A stretch of 64,000 nucleotides of DNA from Adenophora triphylla var. japonica. Its lineage: Eukaryota; Streptophyta; Magnoliopsida; Asterales; Campanulaceae. Positions 1 to 12,977 of this stretch are shown here, piece after piece (position 1 is the first letter of the stretch; every line of letters starts with the position of its first letter). Below the pieces are notes generated by a model. It was not told where the DNA came from, did not search any database, and saw nothing but the letters and a program-made list of their open reading frames with translations. The stretch covers positions 248,001 through 312,000 of the forward strand of contig JAFEMH010002511.1 in the NCBI GenBank assembly GCA_022495995.1, read 5' to 3'. A program made the position numbers and the translations under genes.

Positions 1-946
1 CCTTTGAATCGCAGTCATTCCAACCTAAGTTTTTTACAAAGAGGTCTATCAAGATCTGCGTGTCTTTAGTAACTAGAAATGCTAGGTGCATTCTAGTACC
101 CAACATCAGAAGATCCAAAAGTATCTTCCGCATTCTTTTCTTCTTTTTCTAAGACTCACATAGATTCATTCCAGTGTGTGTGTTTCATTTGATTTGCTCG
201 TGTGGTTTATCTTGGAATTTCGAATATGGGTATTCGATAATGATATTCCCTCAAAGTTTTTCCGGCCAATTTTGTACAGACAGTTCCGGTAGTTTGTCAG
301 AGAGTGTAATTATACATAGGCACCTCGCCAATATATTACATTAACCCCTTATATACAGAATAGAAGGGGTGAAAAGTATAAAGAGAGTGAAGGAGGATCA
401 ATCACTCCCATTGGACTCCTGTTTTTCTTTGTTTTAATGTTTTAGGTGTGCAAAAGGGTTATACTATAAGCATTCTTGGAGTTTTTTTAATCTGTGTAAT
501 GTGTATGTCATGGATGATTTGACCCAGAGAATGTGATTTTTATGGTTCTTGTGTGCAGAAAATTGTTTTAACTCGCTTATTATTCGTTTAGTACGAAAGA
601 ATTGTGATTCCTTTCCATGGAACGTAATTGAATGATCATTGTTTCGTACCAAACCGAGTACTTGGTTTTTTTGAGATGAAATGCAAGCATGATATAGTAA
701 GGAGAAAATGAGAATGGGGATAGAAAATACTTACTTGCAGAAGGTAAAAGATTCATGGTCTCTTTCTGGCAATCACTGTGAATTTCTGGGGTGGTGGGGG
801 TATGAGAAGTGAGATGAGGGGTATATAAAAGCAGGGAGGGGGTAGAGACAAGTGTGATCATTAGGAAAAGCAAAAGTTGGTTGTTAAAGTGGGAGGGAAC
901 TATGTACAAAATAAAGCATGCTCTTACTGGCAGGCATTTACTTGGT
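1..946. other. Spacer, no gene recognised
   Basis: No convincing exon, RNA gene or transposon end is visible on either strand. The stretch is AT-rich with short purine and pyrimidine runs. The open frames present are short, lack plant codon character and resemble no family I know. It could be promoter or UTR of a gene to the left of the window. Confidence 0.5.
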
Positions 947-963
947 CACACACACACACACAC
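947..963. repeat. (CA)n microsatellite
   Basis: An uninterrupted run of about eight CA units. Confidence 0.9.
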
Positions 964-1108
964 CATCACTCAAGTCTCAATCTCTCCCTCCTATAGCATT
1001 TGATTTGGGTGGGTCCTTTTTTTCTTTCTTTTGGAACAAAAAAGAAAAGAAAAGAAAAGAATAGAAGATGAGTGGTTGGGTTCATAGGGAGAAAGTGGAA
1101 TAGCCAAC

Positions 1109-1153
1109 TATATATATATATATATATATAGATATATATATATATATATATAT

Positions 1154-1190
<37 letters not shown>
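1109..1190. repeat. (TA)n microsatellite beside a MITE
   Basis: About 80 bases of TA repeat with two GA interruptions. It abuts the left end of the Stowaway MITE that starts at 1191, so the TA target duplication of that MITE is embedded in the microsatellite. Confidence 0.9.
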
Positions 1191-1191
<1 letters not shown>

Positions 1192-1424
1192 TCCCTCCGT
1201 CCCACTTAAATGTACACTTTTTGGGAGGGTGTGAGAATTAAGGTAAAAGGTGAAAAAGGTGATGTGTTGTGAGTGTAGATGGTTGTGTAGGAGAGATAAA
1301 GTGGAGTAAGTGGGTAATGATTGTGAGTAGAGAGAAGTGGGTCCCATTTTCATTTTAGGAAAGTACAGATTATTGTGAAACGTCCAAAAGGGATTTTTTG
1401 CATATTATAATGAAACGGAGGGAG
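1191..1424. mobile_element. Stowaway-type MITE
   Basis: The ends are CTCCCTCCGTCCCAC on the left and ACGGAGGGAG on the right, flanked by TA, the Tc1/mariner target. At about 234 bp with no coding capacity it fits a non-autonomous Stowaway element. Confidence 0.85.
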
Positions 1425-1631
1425 TATATATTTAAGGAGATGAGGGGTAAAAAGAGAATCAAATTCTTCAAAAAAAGATACAGACTCAATCAGACGGCAT
1501 GCAATTTGATGCCGTTGGCTCAAAGACCTGTATTTTTATCTATGGATTTGGAATTTTCCTGAACGATTAAAATGATGTCATTGAATTATAGTCGAGATTA
1601 TTATCACAGAGTCGACCATAAGAAACTCATA

Positions 1632-1918
1632 CTCCCTCCGTCCCACCAAAACTGAGACCAAATTTCTGGGCACGCGGATTAAGGAAAAGTAAGAGAGAGA
1701 AAAAGTGAAAGAAAATGTTGTGAGTATGAAGAATTAAATAGGAGAGAGAATGAGTGGGAGGAATAGTTAGGAGAGAGAATGTTGTGAGTGTAAAAGTGAA
1801 ATAGGAGAGAAAATGAGTGGGGTAAATAGTGAATATTCCTTTGCCATTTTGGGCAGTATCAGATTTGGTGGGACGGACAAAAAGAAAATAAGTATCAGTT
1901 TTGATGGGACGGAGAGAG
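1632..1918. mobile_element. Stowaway-type MITE
   Basis: The left end is CTCCCTCCGTCCCACC. The right end is GGGACGGAGAGAG followed by TA. The length is 287 bp and there is no ORF of note. One terminal base differs between the two ends, which indicates some decay. Confidence 0.8.
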
Positions 1919-2246
1919 TAATTGATAAGAAAGAAAAATTTGAAATATCGTATCGTTTTAATCGTTTTAATGACAGACATTTATGATGTGTGTGAGGGAT
2001 TAATAATATTGCTGCTGCCCAAACATGAAGTCATCTAACAGTTGGTACCTTGTGTCGGCAACAAGCTAGGGCTCATTTGTTTTTTAGTTTCAGCTTTTAT
2101 TTAGATTTTAATGGGTTGGTACATCAGAAATAATGCAATTAATAATGTTTTTTTTTTTCATTCAGATTTTAATGTCTCTTATTTTTTATTTAATTTTCAA
2201 ATGTAAAACTATCACTAATTTGCCTTTTAATTAATTTTTTCATATA

Positions 2247-2523
2247 CTCCCTCCGTCCCATTGATAGGTTCACCTTTTTTAGCATGACACGCAAATTAAG
2301 AAAAAAGTTTAGTGGAAAAAGTGTTGTAAGTATAAAAGTAAAATAGGAGAAAGAATGAGTGGAGAGAATAGTAAAGTTGATTGGTGTTGTGAGTATAAAA
2401 GTAAAATAGAAGAGAGAATTCGTGTGTGAAATAGTAAAGATTCTTTGATATTTTAGGAAAGGTAAAGCTTTTAACGGGACACCCGTTTTGGCAAATGTGA
2501 AGCTATCAATGGGACGGAGGGAG
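2247..2523. mobile_element. Stowaway-type MITE
   Basis: The inverted ends are CTCCCTCCGTCCCATTGAT and ATCAATGGGACGGAGGGAG, with TA on both sides. At 277 bp the near-perfect ends suggest a fairly recent copy. Confidence 0.9.
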
Positions 2524-3092
2524 TATATCTTTCATAAACTCGTAATTTCAAAAATACTCAACTCAAACACTAGATCAATAATCATTCATTTAATATTTCT
2601 ACTCAATTAAATGTCATAACATTAATTTCAAATTTGAATTTAAATGAATATTCAAACAATTTTAATAATTTAGAAATTAGTATTAAAACACTACCCGTTA
2701 TCAATTCAATAATATTTAGAATTGAAATCAAATTTTATTATTTAACATTTAAAAAAATCAAATGACACCTTACCTTAAAGTATTACTGTAGACAAGTTTT
2801 GATATAGTACTCCCCCATGTGATTTATGCTAATCATTGGATTCACTGTAACACACACAAAAACTATGACCCCATGTCCATGTGTGACCGGCCGCTTTTGT
2901 CAATGTTTAACATAAATACTCCCTTCGTCCACACGTCCACGTCCACAGTTGCACAGTTACTAGTTACTGTTTACATACTTTTTTTTTAAGAAAAATCATT
3001 TCTTTATTAAAAAGTATAAAAATCTGACAATAATTAACAAGAATTAACAATTTAGTATTTGTGGTCAAATCTCTTAATATTTCCCTTCAAAA

Positions 3093-3100
<8 letters not shown>

Positions 3101-3137
<37 letters not shown>
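3101..3137. repeat. (TAA)n microsatellite, left remnant
   Basis: This is the left part of an AAT-type microsatellite inside the mariner element. The gypsy element at 3138 inserted into it, and the rest continues at 15301. Confidence 0.85.
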
Positions 3138-3795
3138 TGATGCTGCAGGAATTGTGCTTATCAATCTTCCTCCACGTGGCAGGACTGATCACCTGGCTCC
3201 TTGACCTGAAAACAGAACCCACGACTAGCCGGATGTGTCTCCGGCGAAGACGCTCGGGCGTGAGAGTAAGATCACAGTTGGATATAGCTCAAAATGTATT
3301 GAATAATGAACTCAGAATACAAAATGGCAGTTACCTTTCACCGTTTGGTAGTAATGAAGTATTTATAGGCAAGAGTGATGTATTTTTGGGGAGGCGGCAT
3401 GTCCTCCGAGATTATAGCGGCGGTTACTTGGTCATGGGCACGTGTCTATAACGGTCCCTGATTTGTAGGGATGTAGTTGTGAGCATTGATTGACCAAATA
3501 AGCCGGCAAGTGCCGTGTCGTCACTGGCCGATTTAGGTCGAGGTCGCCACTCGTGGAATGGTCGACCCGACCGTCGGGTAGAGCATGGTTCGTACCCGAA
3601 TAGTAGCATGGATCATGAGGTCGGACTAAGTTAGGTCGGGACTTGTAAGTCGGACCATGGGCTTAGTCGACCGATGTGTGAGATGGGCCTTGGGCCTTGT
3701 TCTGATTGGATTAGTTTCATTGAGAATGTGGGTGCCAACGCTATCTGAGATTGGGCTTTACTCGTTTGGCCCAACCCGACACTTTGGTATGTTCA
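3138..3795 (-). repeat. 3' LTR of the gypsy element
   Basis: This is the 3' LTR in element orientation (minus strand). It is nearly identical to 14642-15300. Just outside it in element orientation is a purine-rich tract (complement of 3796-3812), the likely polypurine tract. Confidence 0.9.
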
Positions 3796-4254
3796 ATGCC
3801 CCAACTTTCGAGTTGACTTCGTCGACTTGGAAGTTAAGAAGATTTCTTTGCCAAAAAATTGCTTTACTCGAAGCTCGATACTAGTAGGTCGACCATGATG
3901 ACGTGGCAACATCCTGATCGTTGGTGACGGACGGTCGGAGATGAAGGAGCGCCGGTTTTAGTAATGATTGCAATTCTGACTCTTGGAACTCCTTCTCGGA
4001 AACCCCTTCAGCCTTTTAATTTTGGAAAATTAATTTTGATTTTCTTTTCCCTTCCAAATTTAGGAAAATATAAATAGAGAAATCCTTCTTCGTTTAGAAC
4101 TTTTATCGCTTCTAGAACTTCTTCTTCTCCGGCGATAATCAAGGGATTTCAAAGACGATTTAAATTCGGCTCTCTACTCCAAAGAACGAACTTCCTTTCT
4201 TCAATCAATTGAGGTATTTCCCTTGTATTTTTGTTTTAGGACTTTAATTTCTGC

Positions 4255-7200
4255 TTGGTGCTTAATTCCGCCATGGCTAGAACCTTTAGTAGTGAACCAG
4301 GAGCTTGGTATGGCTACTGTACTATTAATCGTAGGGCATGTAAGAATGTGAACGGTGAGTGGAGAGCGATGTCTTTAGATGAGTGCGCCTCCATTTTGAC
4401 TAGTTGGGGATTGAATTACACTGAGATAGGGCTGCCCATTGTAGGAGAAACTGATAATGTGGTGATTGACGACTCAAACGTTGTCGCTTTTCATTTATTC
4501 CATGAATTGCTTGACCATATCACCTTATTTTATGTTAGGGACGTCCAAAAGCCCTCCTTCCTTAGAAATAGGATAGGTTTCCTGGTGGGAGTCTAGGTCG
4601 TCCTTAGGTAGGTCGACCGATCATGATCATAGGACCGACTCCCCGCTTCCTCTTTGCTTGTACGTATATGACGACTCAAGAAGGGAACGCCGCCTCAACT
4701 TCTTCCTCGGTCCTCGAATTGTTAATGCATTTGGGTCCAATGTGGTGCCAGCAAGAATGAGAGGGGCTATGTACCTCAACGACCTACTCGTGGGAGGAAG
4801 AACTTGGAGTCTCAAGTTATGATGTGATCTACAACTTCGTGGGGTAAATAGGGCGTACTTTAGGTTGACTATCCTTACTCGAAACAATTTTTAGCCAAAT
4901 ACCGTTCGACCTTCACTAAAGATGCTACTAGGGTAGCTTTCTTCTACGGACGGTTTGAGGCCGGGTTTGAGGCCGCCGTTGGATCCTTTCATTAATGAGT
5001 TTCGGAATGTATGGATGCCCTCCCCTTCACTCGGTGCTAACACTTGCAGAGTCTTTGGTGTGCTTTCAGAATGGTGTGCAGTGCTCTTGGGACATGAGCC
5101 TTGCATGAAGGTTTTCAAAGAGTTTTTGGTGCCAAGCTAGATAAGCACGACTGGGGAATTAGCACTCCCTCCAAGCCCAACTCTCCCAAGTTGTTTACCA
5201 ACCTTCCAAATAAACACAATTGCCGGAACTCACATGTAGTTTTAGTTGAGAGCAAAGCCGGGTCGGGAATTTCCGTTGCCCCATGATGAATCTGATGCTA
5301 TCAGTGAGGAGAATTACTGGGAGCCTCCTTGGTGTAGAACTTTGTATAGAAAGCTGTGTGCCCTGGTCAAGGATGGACCCGTTGATTGGGAGTCATTAGT
5401 GACAACCAAGTACAATTATGTTCTAGCAGTGGATGATGCCTCGGAGATGAGGCAAGAGTGCCCCTTGCACCGGTATTGAGAGGCCAGTGTACCCCGATTG
5501 GGTAACCCACTCTTTGGGTAGATTAGAGGAGAATTGTCGCTTTGTCGAAGCAAGCTGACTACTGCAAGAACAATGGAGAACACATCGGTGGTAAGGGTTT
5601 ATTCGCCTTTTCTCATTAGCTCGTCCAATGTTAACTTGCATGAGTGCCTTTTTATAGGCGTATAGGATTGCTTTGATCTCGCATACTTAACTTTCAAACT
5701 CGACACTTATTTGCTCGCTTGTTGAATTAATTAATTGTACATAGAACCGCGCCCGCATTCGTATCTCTGTATTTATCAGATGGTTTGCTCGTATGTAGAA
5801 TTAATTCGTACATAGAACTTATTTCGAATAGCAACTCCTTATCAAATTGCCTGCTCGTATGTAGAGTTATTCAATTCGTACATAGAACTGCTTTGAATTG
5901 TCGAGCTAATACTTTGATGTCGTGCAGTTTTGACTCCCGAACAAGAAGCCGCCATGGTTCGAATTGTTGGAGTTTCTGACAAGAAGAAGTCTAAGAGGGC
6001 CCACGGTGCTGCGAACGCCAAGGCCAGCAGAGAGAGGGATGCTGCTGCAAGGAATAACCTTCTCCCCAAGGACAATGCTGGGTTAATTCCAATGGAGGAG
6101 GTCGCTATAGAGGACCTTCAACAGAGTGGTTCCCATTCCATGAATGTGAATGAGGGAGGGGAGGAATTCAGCAGGTCGCCTAGGCCAAGTCCGAGCTCTG
6201 ATCCTGTTCAAGAGGCCAATGCTGCGACCTCTGGGGCTGAGATGGCGGGCTCCAGCCCAATGAATGTAGTTGAAATTGATGATGTTGTTGAAGAGGAAGA
6301 TGATCAGGCATTGAGGACGAGGAAAAGATCAAGGTCTGGGAAGGGCAAGGCCGTCTCCCCAAGTCTACTCCCTCCTTTAGCCCCCTCCGAGGAGCCAGGA
6401 GTCTCGTAGATGCTTTGATTCGTAAGCTCGCCGATGTTCCCCTCTCATTGGGGTCAACAAAGCATGACCCGGCGCTATCCCGACGTGGCGCTTGGTCAAG
6501 TGGTGGTGAGAAGGGCCCTGGATGTGGATCTCCTAGCCCACTTTGAAGAGAAGGGGATGACTCCAGAGGAATTTTCAGCCCGATCTGGGTTGGTACACAG
6601 AGGTAAACCTTTACTTTCCCTTTCGTTTAGTCGCTTATTATATTAGTTCGTCGCCTCCTCTCGTCGAGCTAATACTTCAATGATTCCTCTAATGCAGTCT
6701 CTCACCATGAACGAGCAAGCAAAAAGCTCCTGGAGGGCGTCAATTGAGAGGGAGAAGCGGGCCCTGCGCGATTATGCCAAGAAGGCACAAGAGCTGGCTG
6801 ACTTGAGAGAAAAATATAACGATCCGGACAACTCGTGTGAGGCCAACGAGATGGTGAAAACCAAAGCTTTGTCCGATCTCGGAGGCTGCTAAATCCAAGC
6901 TCAAGGAGGTGGAGTTGGAGAGAGATACTGAAAAGAAGAACCTGGAGAAGACCAATACTGAGCTAGCTACCATCAACAAGCTCTTGAAGGATAAAGATGC
7001 CCTATTGCTCGAGCTGCAGGAGGAGCATCGACTTCGAGAGAGAGAAGGGCCGTAAAGATCTTCATGCCGCTGTAGAGAAGGCTGCTAAGGACGCCTCTGA
7101 AGCCGCTATTGAGAAGTTCAAGGAAGGGGATGAGTATTACAACGCTATAGTGTCCAAGGCTCAAGACTTCCTTGAGGTAGGGAAGAGGCATATGGCTCGC

Positions 7201-7530
7201 CGTGCACTGGTAGATCCAACGGCCACAGTTACCATCGAGCAATTAGCTCGTTGGTTTTCTGAGTCCCAAGCACGATATGCCGCCCGCCAAGGTCATTCGC
7301 TTGTGCCTTATCTCGAGAATGACTTGGCCTTTATAGCCCAGGAGGACGAGGATGATCATTGCGAGAAATGGGAAGCTCCCCCTATAGCTGATAGGAACTT
7401 TGATGTAGTCTTGGCTGAACTTGAGGATGTTGAAGCCATGGAGACAATGGATGAACAAATTTATTCGGAGTCGGGCAAGCCTTTGGAGTCTCAAAGAACA
7501 AGGAGAGGAAGAGGGTCGAGCCGCTATTGA
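4255..7530 (+). pseudogene. Antisense ORF region of the Tat-type gypsy element
   Basis: Several plus-strand ORFs run opposite to gag-pol. The start near 4273 gives MARTFSSEPGAWYGYC. A segment near 4955-5120 (reading PSPSLGANTCRVFGVLSEWC) resembles the domain annotated in plants as 'putative gypsy type transposon' (PF04195). Downstream are a basic and acidic low-complexity region (5930-6409) and a long charged, probably coiled-coil region (6680-7530). Plausible introns end in CAG near 5928 and 6694, so the gene may have been spliced. Stops and frameshifts in 4597-4950 break the reading frame. Function is unknown. Comparable antisense ORFs are reported in the Retand/Tat group. The domain assignment is by eye. 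Confidence 0.6.
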
Positions 7531-7942
7531 CGACTGTGGCCGATGTTGGCCAGGACTCCTGAATTGTTTTGTTGGGTTTGTAATGAACAAGTTCCAAACA
7601 ATTTCTTGTTTTTTGCTTTAACATAATTCAAATGCCTTGGCCCAGTTTTTGGGAGGCAAAATATTTTTGTAAACTAATTTTGCTTAAGTCTTAGCCCGTT
7701 TTGGGAGACTTATTTCTATCGTAGCTGACTTTTGTTTCCAGAATGTCGTATGCTTTTCATTCCATATTGTATGTCGAGCTAGATGTAGATAATATAAGTG
7801 AGTTAATTTGAGCCTAAAGGCGACTTGATCTTGTTGGTGTAGTCGACCTCAGACTTAATTAACTTTTTTGTGAACGAGATTGACCATAAGTCAAACCTGT
7901 TCACCCTTTGAACTGATTAAGAATCGAGTTAGTTGAAACGAA

Positions 7943-8340
7943 GTCGACTAAGAGTCGGACTTGTTAAATGAACAAAGCCGATTTAGAATCGAGCTAAGAT
8001 GAACTGACTAAGAGTCGAGTTAAGACGAACTGACTAAGAGTCGAGCTCATCAGAACAAAGTCGACTAAGAGTCGGACTTGTTAAATGAACAAAGCCGATT
8101 TAGAATCGAGCTAAGATGAACTGACTAAGAGTCGAGTTAAGACGAACTGACTAAGAGTCGAGCTCATTAGAACAAAGTCGACTAAGAGTCGGACTTGTTA
8201 AATAAACAAAGCTGATTAAGAATCGAGCTTGTTGGAACGAAGCTGACTAAGAGTCGAGCTTGTTAAATAAACAAAGCTGATTAAGAATCGAGCTTGTTGG
8301 AACGAAGCTGACTAAGAGTCGAGCTTGTTGATGTTAATGT
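7943..8340. repeat. Tandem repeats in the 3' internal region of the gypsy element
   Basis: A unit of about 117 bp starts at 7943, 8060 and 8177. It is itself built from shorter blocks around ACTAAGAGTCGAGC. A shorter period of about 65 bp follows (8211, 8276). Tandem repeats in this position, between integrase and the 3' LTR, are a known trait of Retand-like Tat elements. Confidence 0.85.
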
Positions 8341-8447
8341 AACACTATGCTTGATGGAATGAACTGCACTTTTTATTGAAGTAGGAAATATGCTTACATC
8401 GACTTGAAGCTAGAACCTAATACAAGCTTGAACTTTGAAACCAAAAA

Positions 8448-9364
8448 CTAGAAGTAGTATTTGATGAGGTGAGTAGCATGCCAAGGATGTTTCAACTCGT
8501 CACCTCCGGGATGAGCTATCATGTAGGTTCCTTCTTTGACGACTCGAGTGACCACATATGGACCTTCCCAATTAGGAGATAGTTTATTCTGCTGGGTCCT
8601 TCTGCCCGTTGCCTCAATCTTTCTCAACACGTAATCTCCAACTTGGAATGACCTTGCTTTGACCTTCTTGTCGTGGTAACTCTTAGTTCGCCGTTTGTAG
8701 TTGACCATTCTGAGGTAGGCCGTTTCTCGTTTCTCGTCGATTAGATCCAGTCGATCAATCTGTTGGTATCATTCTCGCTCCCGATTGAAGAAAGTCACTC
8801 TGGCAAGCAGGGAATCTCGAGCTCAGCAGTGCCACGGCCTCGACCCATATGTGAGAGCGAAAGGGGTTTCCCCGTAGCCTCGAGTGGTTGTACGAACCGC
8901 CCAAAGAGCAAGGGGGAGTTCGTCCAACCAATTGTTACGTCGACCTACGAGTCCCGTCTTGAGCGAAGATAGAACAAGCTTATTTGCCGCCTCGCCTTGC
9001 CCATTTCCTTGAGGATATGCGACAGTAAGATTGCCAATGCTTGATTCCTACCCGATTCATCTCTCGCTTCAAGGCTCTGAGAACCGTAGTCCGTTGTCGA
9101 TACTATGGCTCTTGGAAAACCAAATCGGCACCAAATGAAATCATGAATGAAGTTTATAGCATTCTCCTCCGTGATGCGAGCTAATGGTTTAGCCTCAACC
9201 CATTTAGTGAAGTAATCTATAGCAACGATCACATACTTGCAATTTCCTGCGGGAGGGAAGGGTCCAATCAAGTCGACACCCCACATGTCGAATGGCCAGC
9301 CGCAATTACCGGAGTCTCGGCTTCGGTTGTAGGCATGTGAGGTAAGTTGGCAAACCTTTGGCAT
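8448..9364 (-). pseudogene. Gypsy integrase (fragments)
   Basis: The minus-strand frame at 9364-8945 contains the start of the integrase core: WPFDMWGVDLIGPFP, then YVIVAIDYFTKWVEAKPL. The first catalytic aspartate is in GVDLIGPF and the second region (VSTTDYGSQ) is altered. The frame at 8708-8448 is the C-terminal part, with VGDYVLRKIEATGR and NWEGPYVV, typical of the integrase end of gypsy elements. The two pieces are in different frames and the middle is disrupted, so no working integrase is encoded. Confidence 0.85.
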
Positions 9365-9857
9365 TGATCACATTGCCGAACAAAGTTGTGAGTGTCGCCT
9401 CTCATATGCGGCCGCAGTATCCCAAAGTGATTAACTTGTCTCGCAAGAGTCCCGGCCCCCGGTGTCCACCACGCATCCCACTGTGTACTTCATGTATCAA
9501 TAGGGCGACCTCGAGGGTGGATGCACTTTAGTAATGGCCGAGTATAGATCTTCCGAATGTCGCCTCCTTGAATGACATATCTCTGAGCTTTCTTTTGATA
9601 GCTCGAGCCTTCTTCTCGTCCTCTCGGCCTCGCCACTTTGCAAGTATGCTTTCATTTCCTCGATCCAACACTTCTCCCGAGTCCAATTTCTTGAGGGATC
9701 ATCTATGCACCGAATTTTTACCCTCTCATAAGCCGGATTTTCGAGGAAGGAGATAGGCTCGCCACGTGGCTCATCCGAAGTAGCAAGTTTCGAAAGGAGA
9801 TCACCCACTCGTTATCTTCTCTTCCAATCCTTTGAATCTCCCAAAATTCTAAGTCCT

Positions 9858-11570
9858 TTATCGCTCTTTCACCAGTCGCAGATTTGATGAGAGTAGAACC
9901 GAGCACTTCGTATTCGCCCGACCTGGTTCGACTATCAATTGTGAGTCACAAGAGGCCATGATCTTAGTCGCTCCAAAACACTTGGCATATTCGATAGCCG
10001 CAATCAAGGCTTCATATTCAGCTTGGTTGTTGGAAGCGTCAAATTTGAACCTTAGCGATTCCTCGTATACAGTCCCCGCACTCCGGCTCGACCAAGACAA
10101 TTCCACCCTCCACCGACATTTTTGGTTGCCGACCCGTCCGAATAGACCTTCCAACAATCGACGGGTAGAGCGATGGCGACTTGTGACTCGGCTCTTTCCC
10201 TTTGCCTTTTTCTTTCGGGAGCTCGCCGCTCGTCATCTTCCTTGGTGAACGTAAGCTCGACTCAAGAAGTCGCCTAGAGCTTGAGCCTTCAACGCCTTTC
10301 GAGGTCGATACTCAATGTCAAATTCAACAGGGCAATTGACCAATCGAGTAGTCGACCCGAACTCTCCTGCTTGTGCAATATTTTTCTTAAGGGAGCATTG
10401 GTAAGAACCACGATTGGATGAGCCGTAAAATAAGCTCGTAACTTTCTTGAAGCTACGACTAGGCATAAGCAACTTTCTCGCGTTGTAATACCCGCTCTCC
10501 ACATCTCGACAAAGCTTTACCGATGTAGTACACCGGCTTTTGAAGCCCTTCATCCTCTCTAATCAAGGCAAATGCCACGTACTTGTCTCCCGCAGATAGA
10601 TAAACAAACAATGTCTCACCGCTTGCTCTGCTACTCAAGAGAGGTGGAGTAGCGAGATAATCTTTCAATTGTTGAACGACGAATGACATTCGGCCGTCCA
10701 TTCAAAGCTTTTCGTCCCCTTAATGCCTTCAAGAAAGGGAGAGACCTCTCTCGCCGACTTTGATATGAAACGGCCAAGAGCCGCTACCCTTCCATTAAGT
10801 CGCCGCATCTCTTTGATAGTGGTGGGAGCCTTCATGTCGACTAGAGCCTCGATCTTCTCCGGATTAGCCTCTATGCCCCTCTCGAGATACCATAAATCCC
10901 AAGAACTTGCCACCGCAACTCCGAATACACATTTGCTAGATTGAGCTTCATGTCGTTTGCTCGTAAATTGGCGAATGTCTCCTTTAGGTCGACTACGTGA
11001 CTCCTGGCCTTGGTTTTAATGACCATGTCGTCAACGTAAGCCTCCATATTTCGACCAATTTGTGAGGCAAAGACTTTGTTCACCATTCTCTCGATAAGTG
11101 GCTCCCGCATTCTTCAATCCAAAAGGCATCATATTGTAGCAGAGATGCCTCCACCGCTTGAAATGCCGTCTTGACTATATCATCCTCGTGCATCTTAATC
11201 CGGTGGTATCCCGAGTAAGCGTCGAGGAAACCGAGGGTGGAGTGCCCAGCAATAGAATCCACCATCTTGTCGATCCTTGGAAGGGGATAACCGTCTTTTG
11301 GGCATGCAAGGTTCAAAGTGGTGAAGTCGACACACATCCGCCATTTGCCGTTTGATTTCTTCACCATGACCACGTTGGCCGCCAGTTGTATGAACGGCCT
11401 CTTTGATTATACCCGCACTCAAAAGTTTTTGTACCTCGCCTTTTATAGCCTCTTCCTTGTCGCGAGCAAAGCTTCTCAATTTCGGGGCCTAGGCTTAATG
11501 GTCGGGTTGACTTCGAGTCGATGAACAGCCGACCTCCTCCTTGATTCCCCTCATGTCTTCTACTCTCCAT
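9858..11570 (-). pseudogene. Gypsy reverse transcriptase, RNase H and second RNase H-like domain
   Basis: Minus-strand frames carry, in order: RT blocks MVMVKKSNGKWRMCVDFTTL (11373 down), the palm motif YVDDMVIK (near 11030), the connection region (10913-10665), a gypsy RNase H region (FVYLSAGDKYVAFALIRED, 10701-10459), and a second domain with DASNNQAEYEALIAAIEYA (10157-9858). The latter resembles the archaeal-type RNase H acquired by Tat-lineage elements. Several frame changes occur, so the polyprotein is broken. The YVDD catalytic pair is intact, though upstream frames are not. Confidence 0.9.
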
Positions 11571-11897
11571 GCGAAGACATCATCGCTTTCTTTGAGTAGC
11601 TTGATGATTTCGCTCGCTCCTCAACCGATAACCGCTTTCCAATTTGAATTTTTGGTCGGGGTAGGAAGAGTTGGTGATGATTGACTCCACTCATCTACAG
11701 CCTTCTAACTCAGTCCATCTCTCGAACCGCAGAGTTTCTACTATGATTTCCCGACCTTTTGTCTTTCTTCGCCTCCCAAATGCGGAGCTTCCTCGCTATC
11801 ATATCATCGAGCTTGTCTCGCAACCTCGCTTGGTAGGGGCCCCCGAGTTATTGTCTATCCGAGGCATAGTCACCTATGACGACTTGATCGACCATAA

Positions 11898-12461
11898 CTA
11901 CATCCGGATCGACCTCCGTGGTGTCGAGTGACGTGTCGACTCAAGCATGACCTCGTCATTTGAGCGATAGGTCGACTCTACCACGTCGGTGATTGTTGAC
12001 AGGTAGTTTTGGTGATCGACCGAGACAGCCTTCAAGTAACCATCGCCAGCCTCAATCTCCAGCCTCCCTTTTCTTTCTTTCTCTCGTAACATGATCCGTA
12101 TATGCACGAAGCCGTGCTCAGACGCAACCCACTCCAAAGTGTGGGGAACTTTACTCGCCGGTGAGGAATTGATGCTACCATTCCAAGAGCGACCGTCCAG
12201 AATTCCAAGTATGGCGGCATAGTCACTATTTACATCAATTACGATAAATTGTACCTTCGAGACAATCCCGAGAGGGTGCCGGCCTAGGTCGACGCCGAGC
12301 ACTATCTCGGCCTTTAGCATCAACTCCTGGTTGGTGAAGCCCTCCAACCTCGCCATCATATCTCTCCACTGCTCATCATTAAGACCCATCTCCTTGAAAG
12401 TTTTATAAAACAAAATATCCTCGCAGCCCCCGTGCCGACTAAGAGTCCGCTCGTCGTACAT
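11898..12461 (-). pseudogene. Gypsy aspartic protease region
   Basis: The frame reads SRHGGCEDILFYKTF, the position where gypsy proteases have a D-x-G active site followed by a hydrophobic patch. Here the expected aspartate is histidine. Downstream is FIVIDVNSDYAAILG, the second protease landmark. Loss of the aspartate would inactivate the enzyme. Confidence 0.7.
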
Positions 12462-12977
12462 CCATCAATGAGACTCGGGATGACGAGAACTTGCTCCCTA
12501 GCCGCCATATTGGTTGCCAATTCATGGGGTAGAAGCCGATTGCTTCATCTCTTACTTCTCTCCTCGAGGCACATGTGGGGCCTTATTGAGCCGGAATATC
12601 TTGTGCTTGATGGCCGTGCTGCTTGCTTGTTCGGCAATGACCCCTGTGTTCCGCCCTAGGCCGCCTAGGTCCTCGCTTGTCCACCCGCCGGCCGCTCACC
12701 TCCCCGCCTTGAGGTCTCTTCACATAAGCTTCGAGTCTCCCCGGTCGACCATTCTCCGGATGATACGCTTTAATCCCAAGCAATCCTCTCGTGAGATGAC
12801 CAAAGGTCTTTGTGGTAGTCGCAGCATTTGCCGTTGTCCCGCCTAAACTTGTTGCCCGGATTCATTGGGACTGGAGGAGCCGCCGACAAAGATTTAAAAT
12901 CTCGCCCGACTCACCGTGAGGGGAGCGAAAGCTTCGGCACCTTCTCTCGTTGCCCTAGTTCTCGTTTCTTTCCATTT

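Noticed and set aside
966..1353. Frames of repeating Tyr-Ile over the TA repeat
   Set aside because: Translation of a TA microsatellite; no coding signal.
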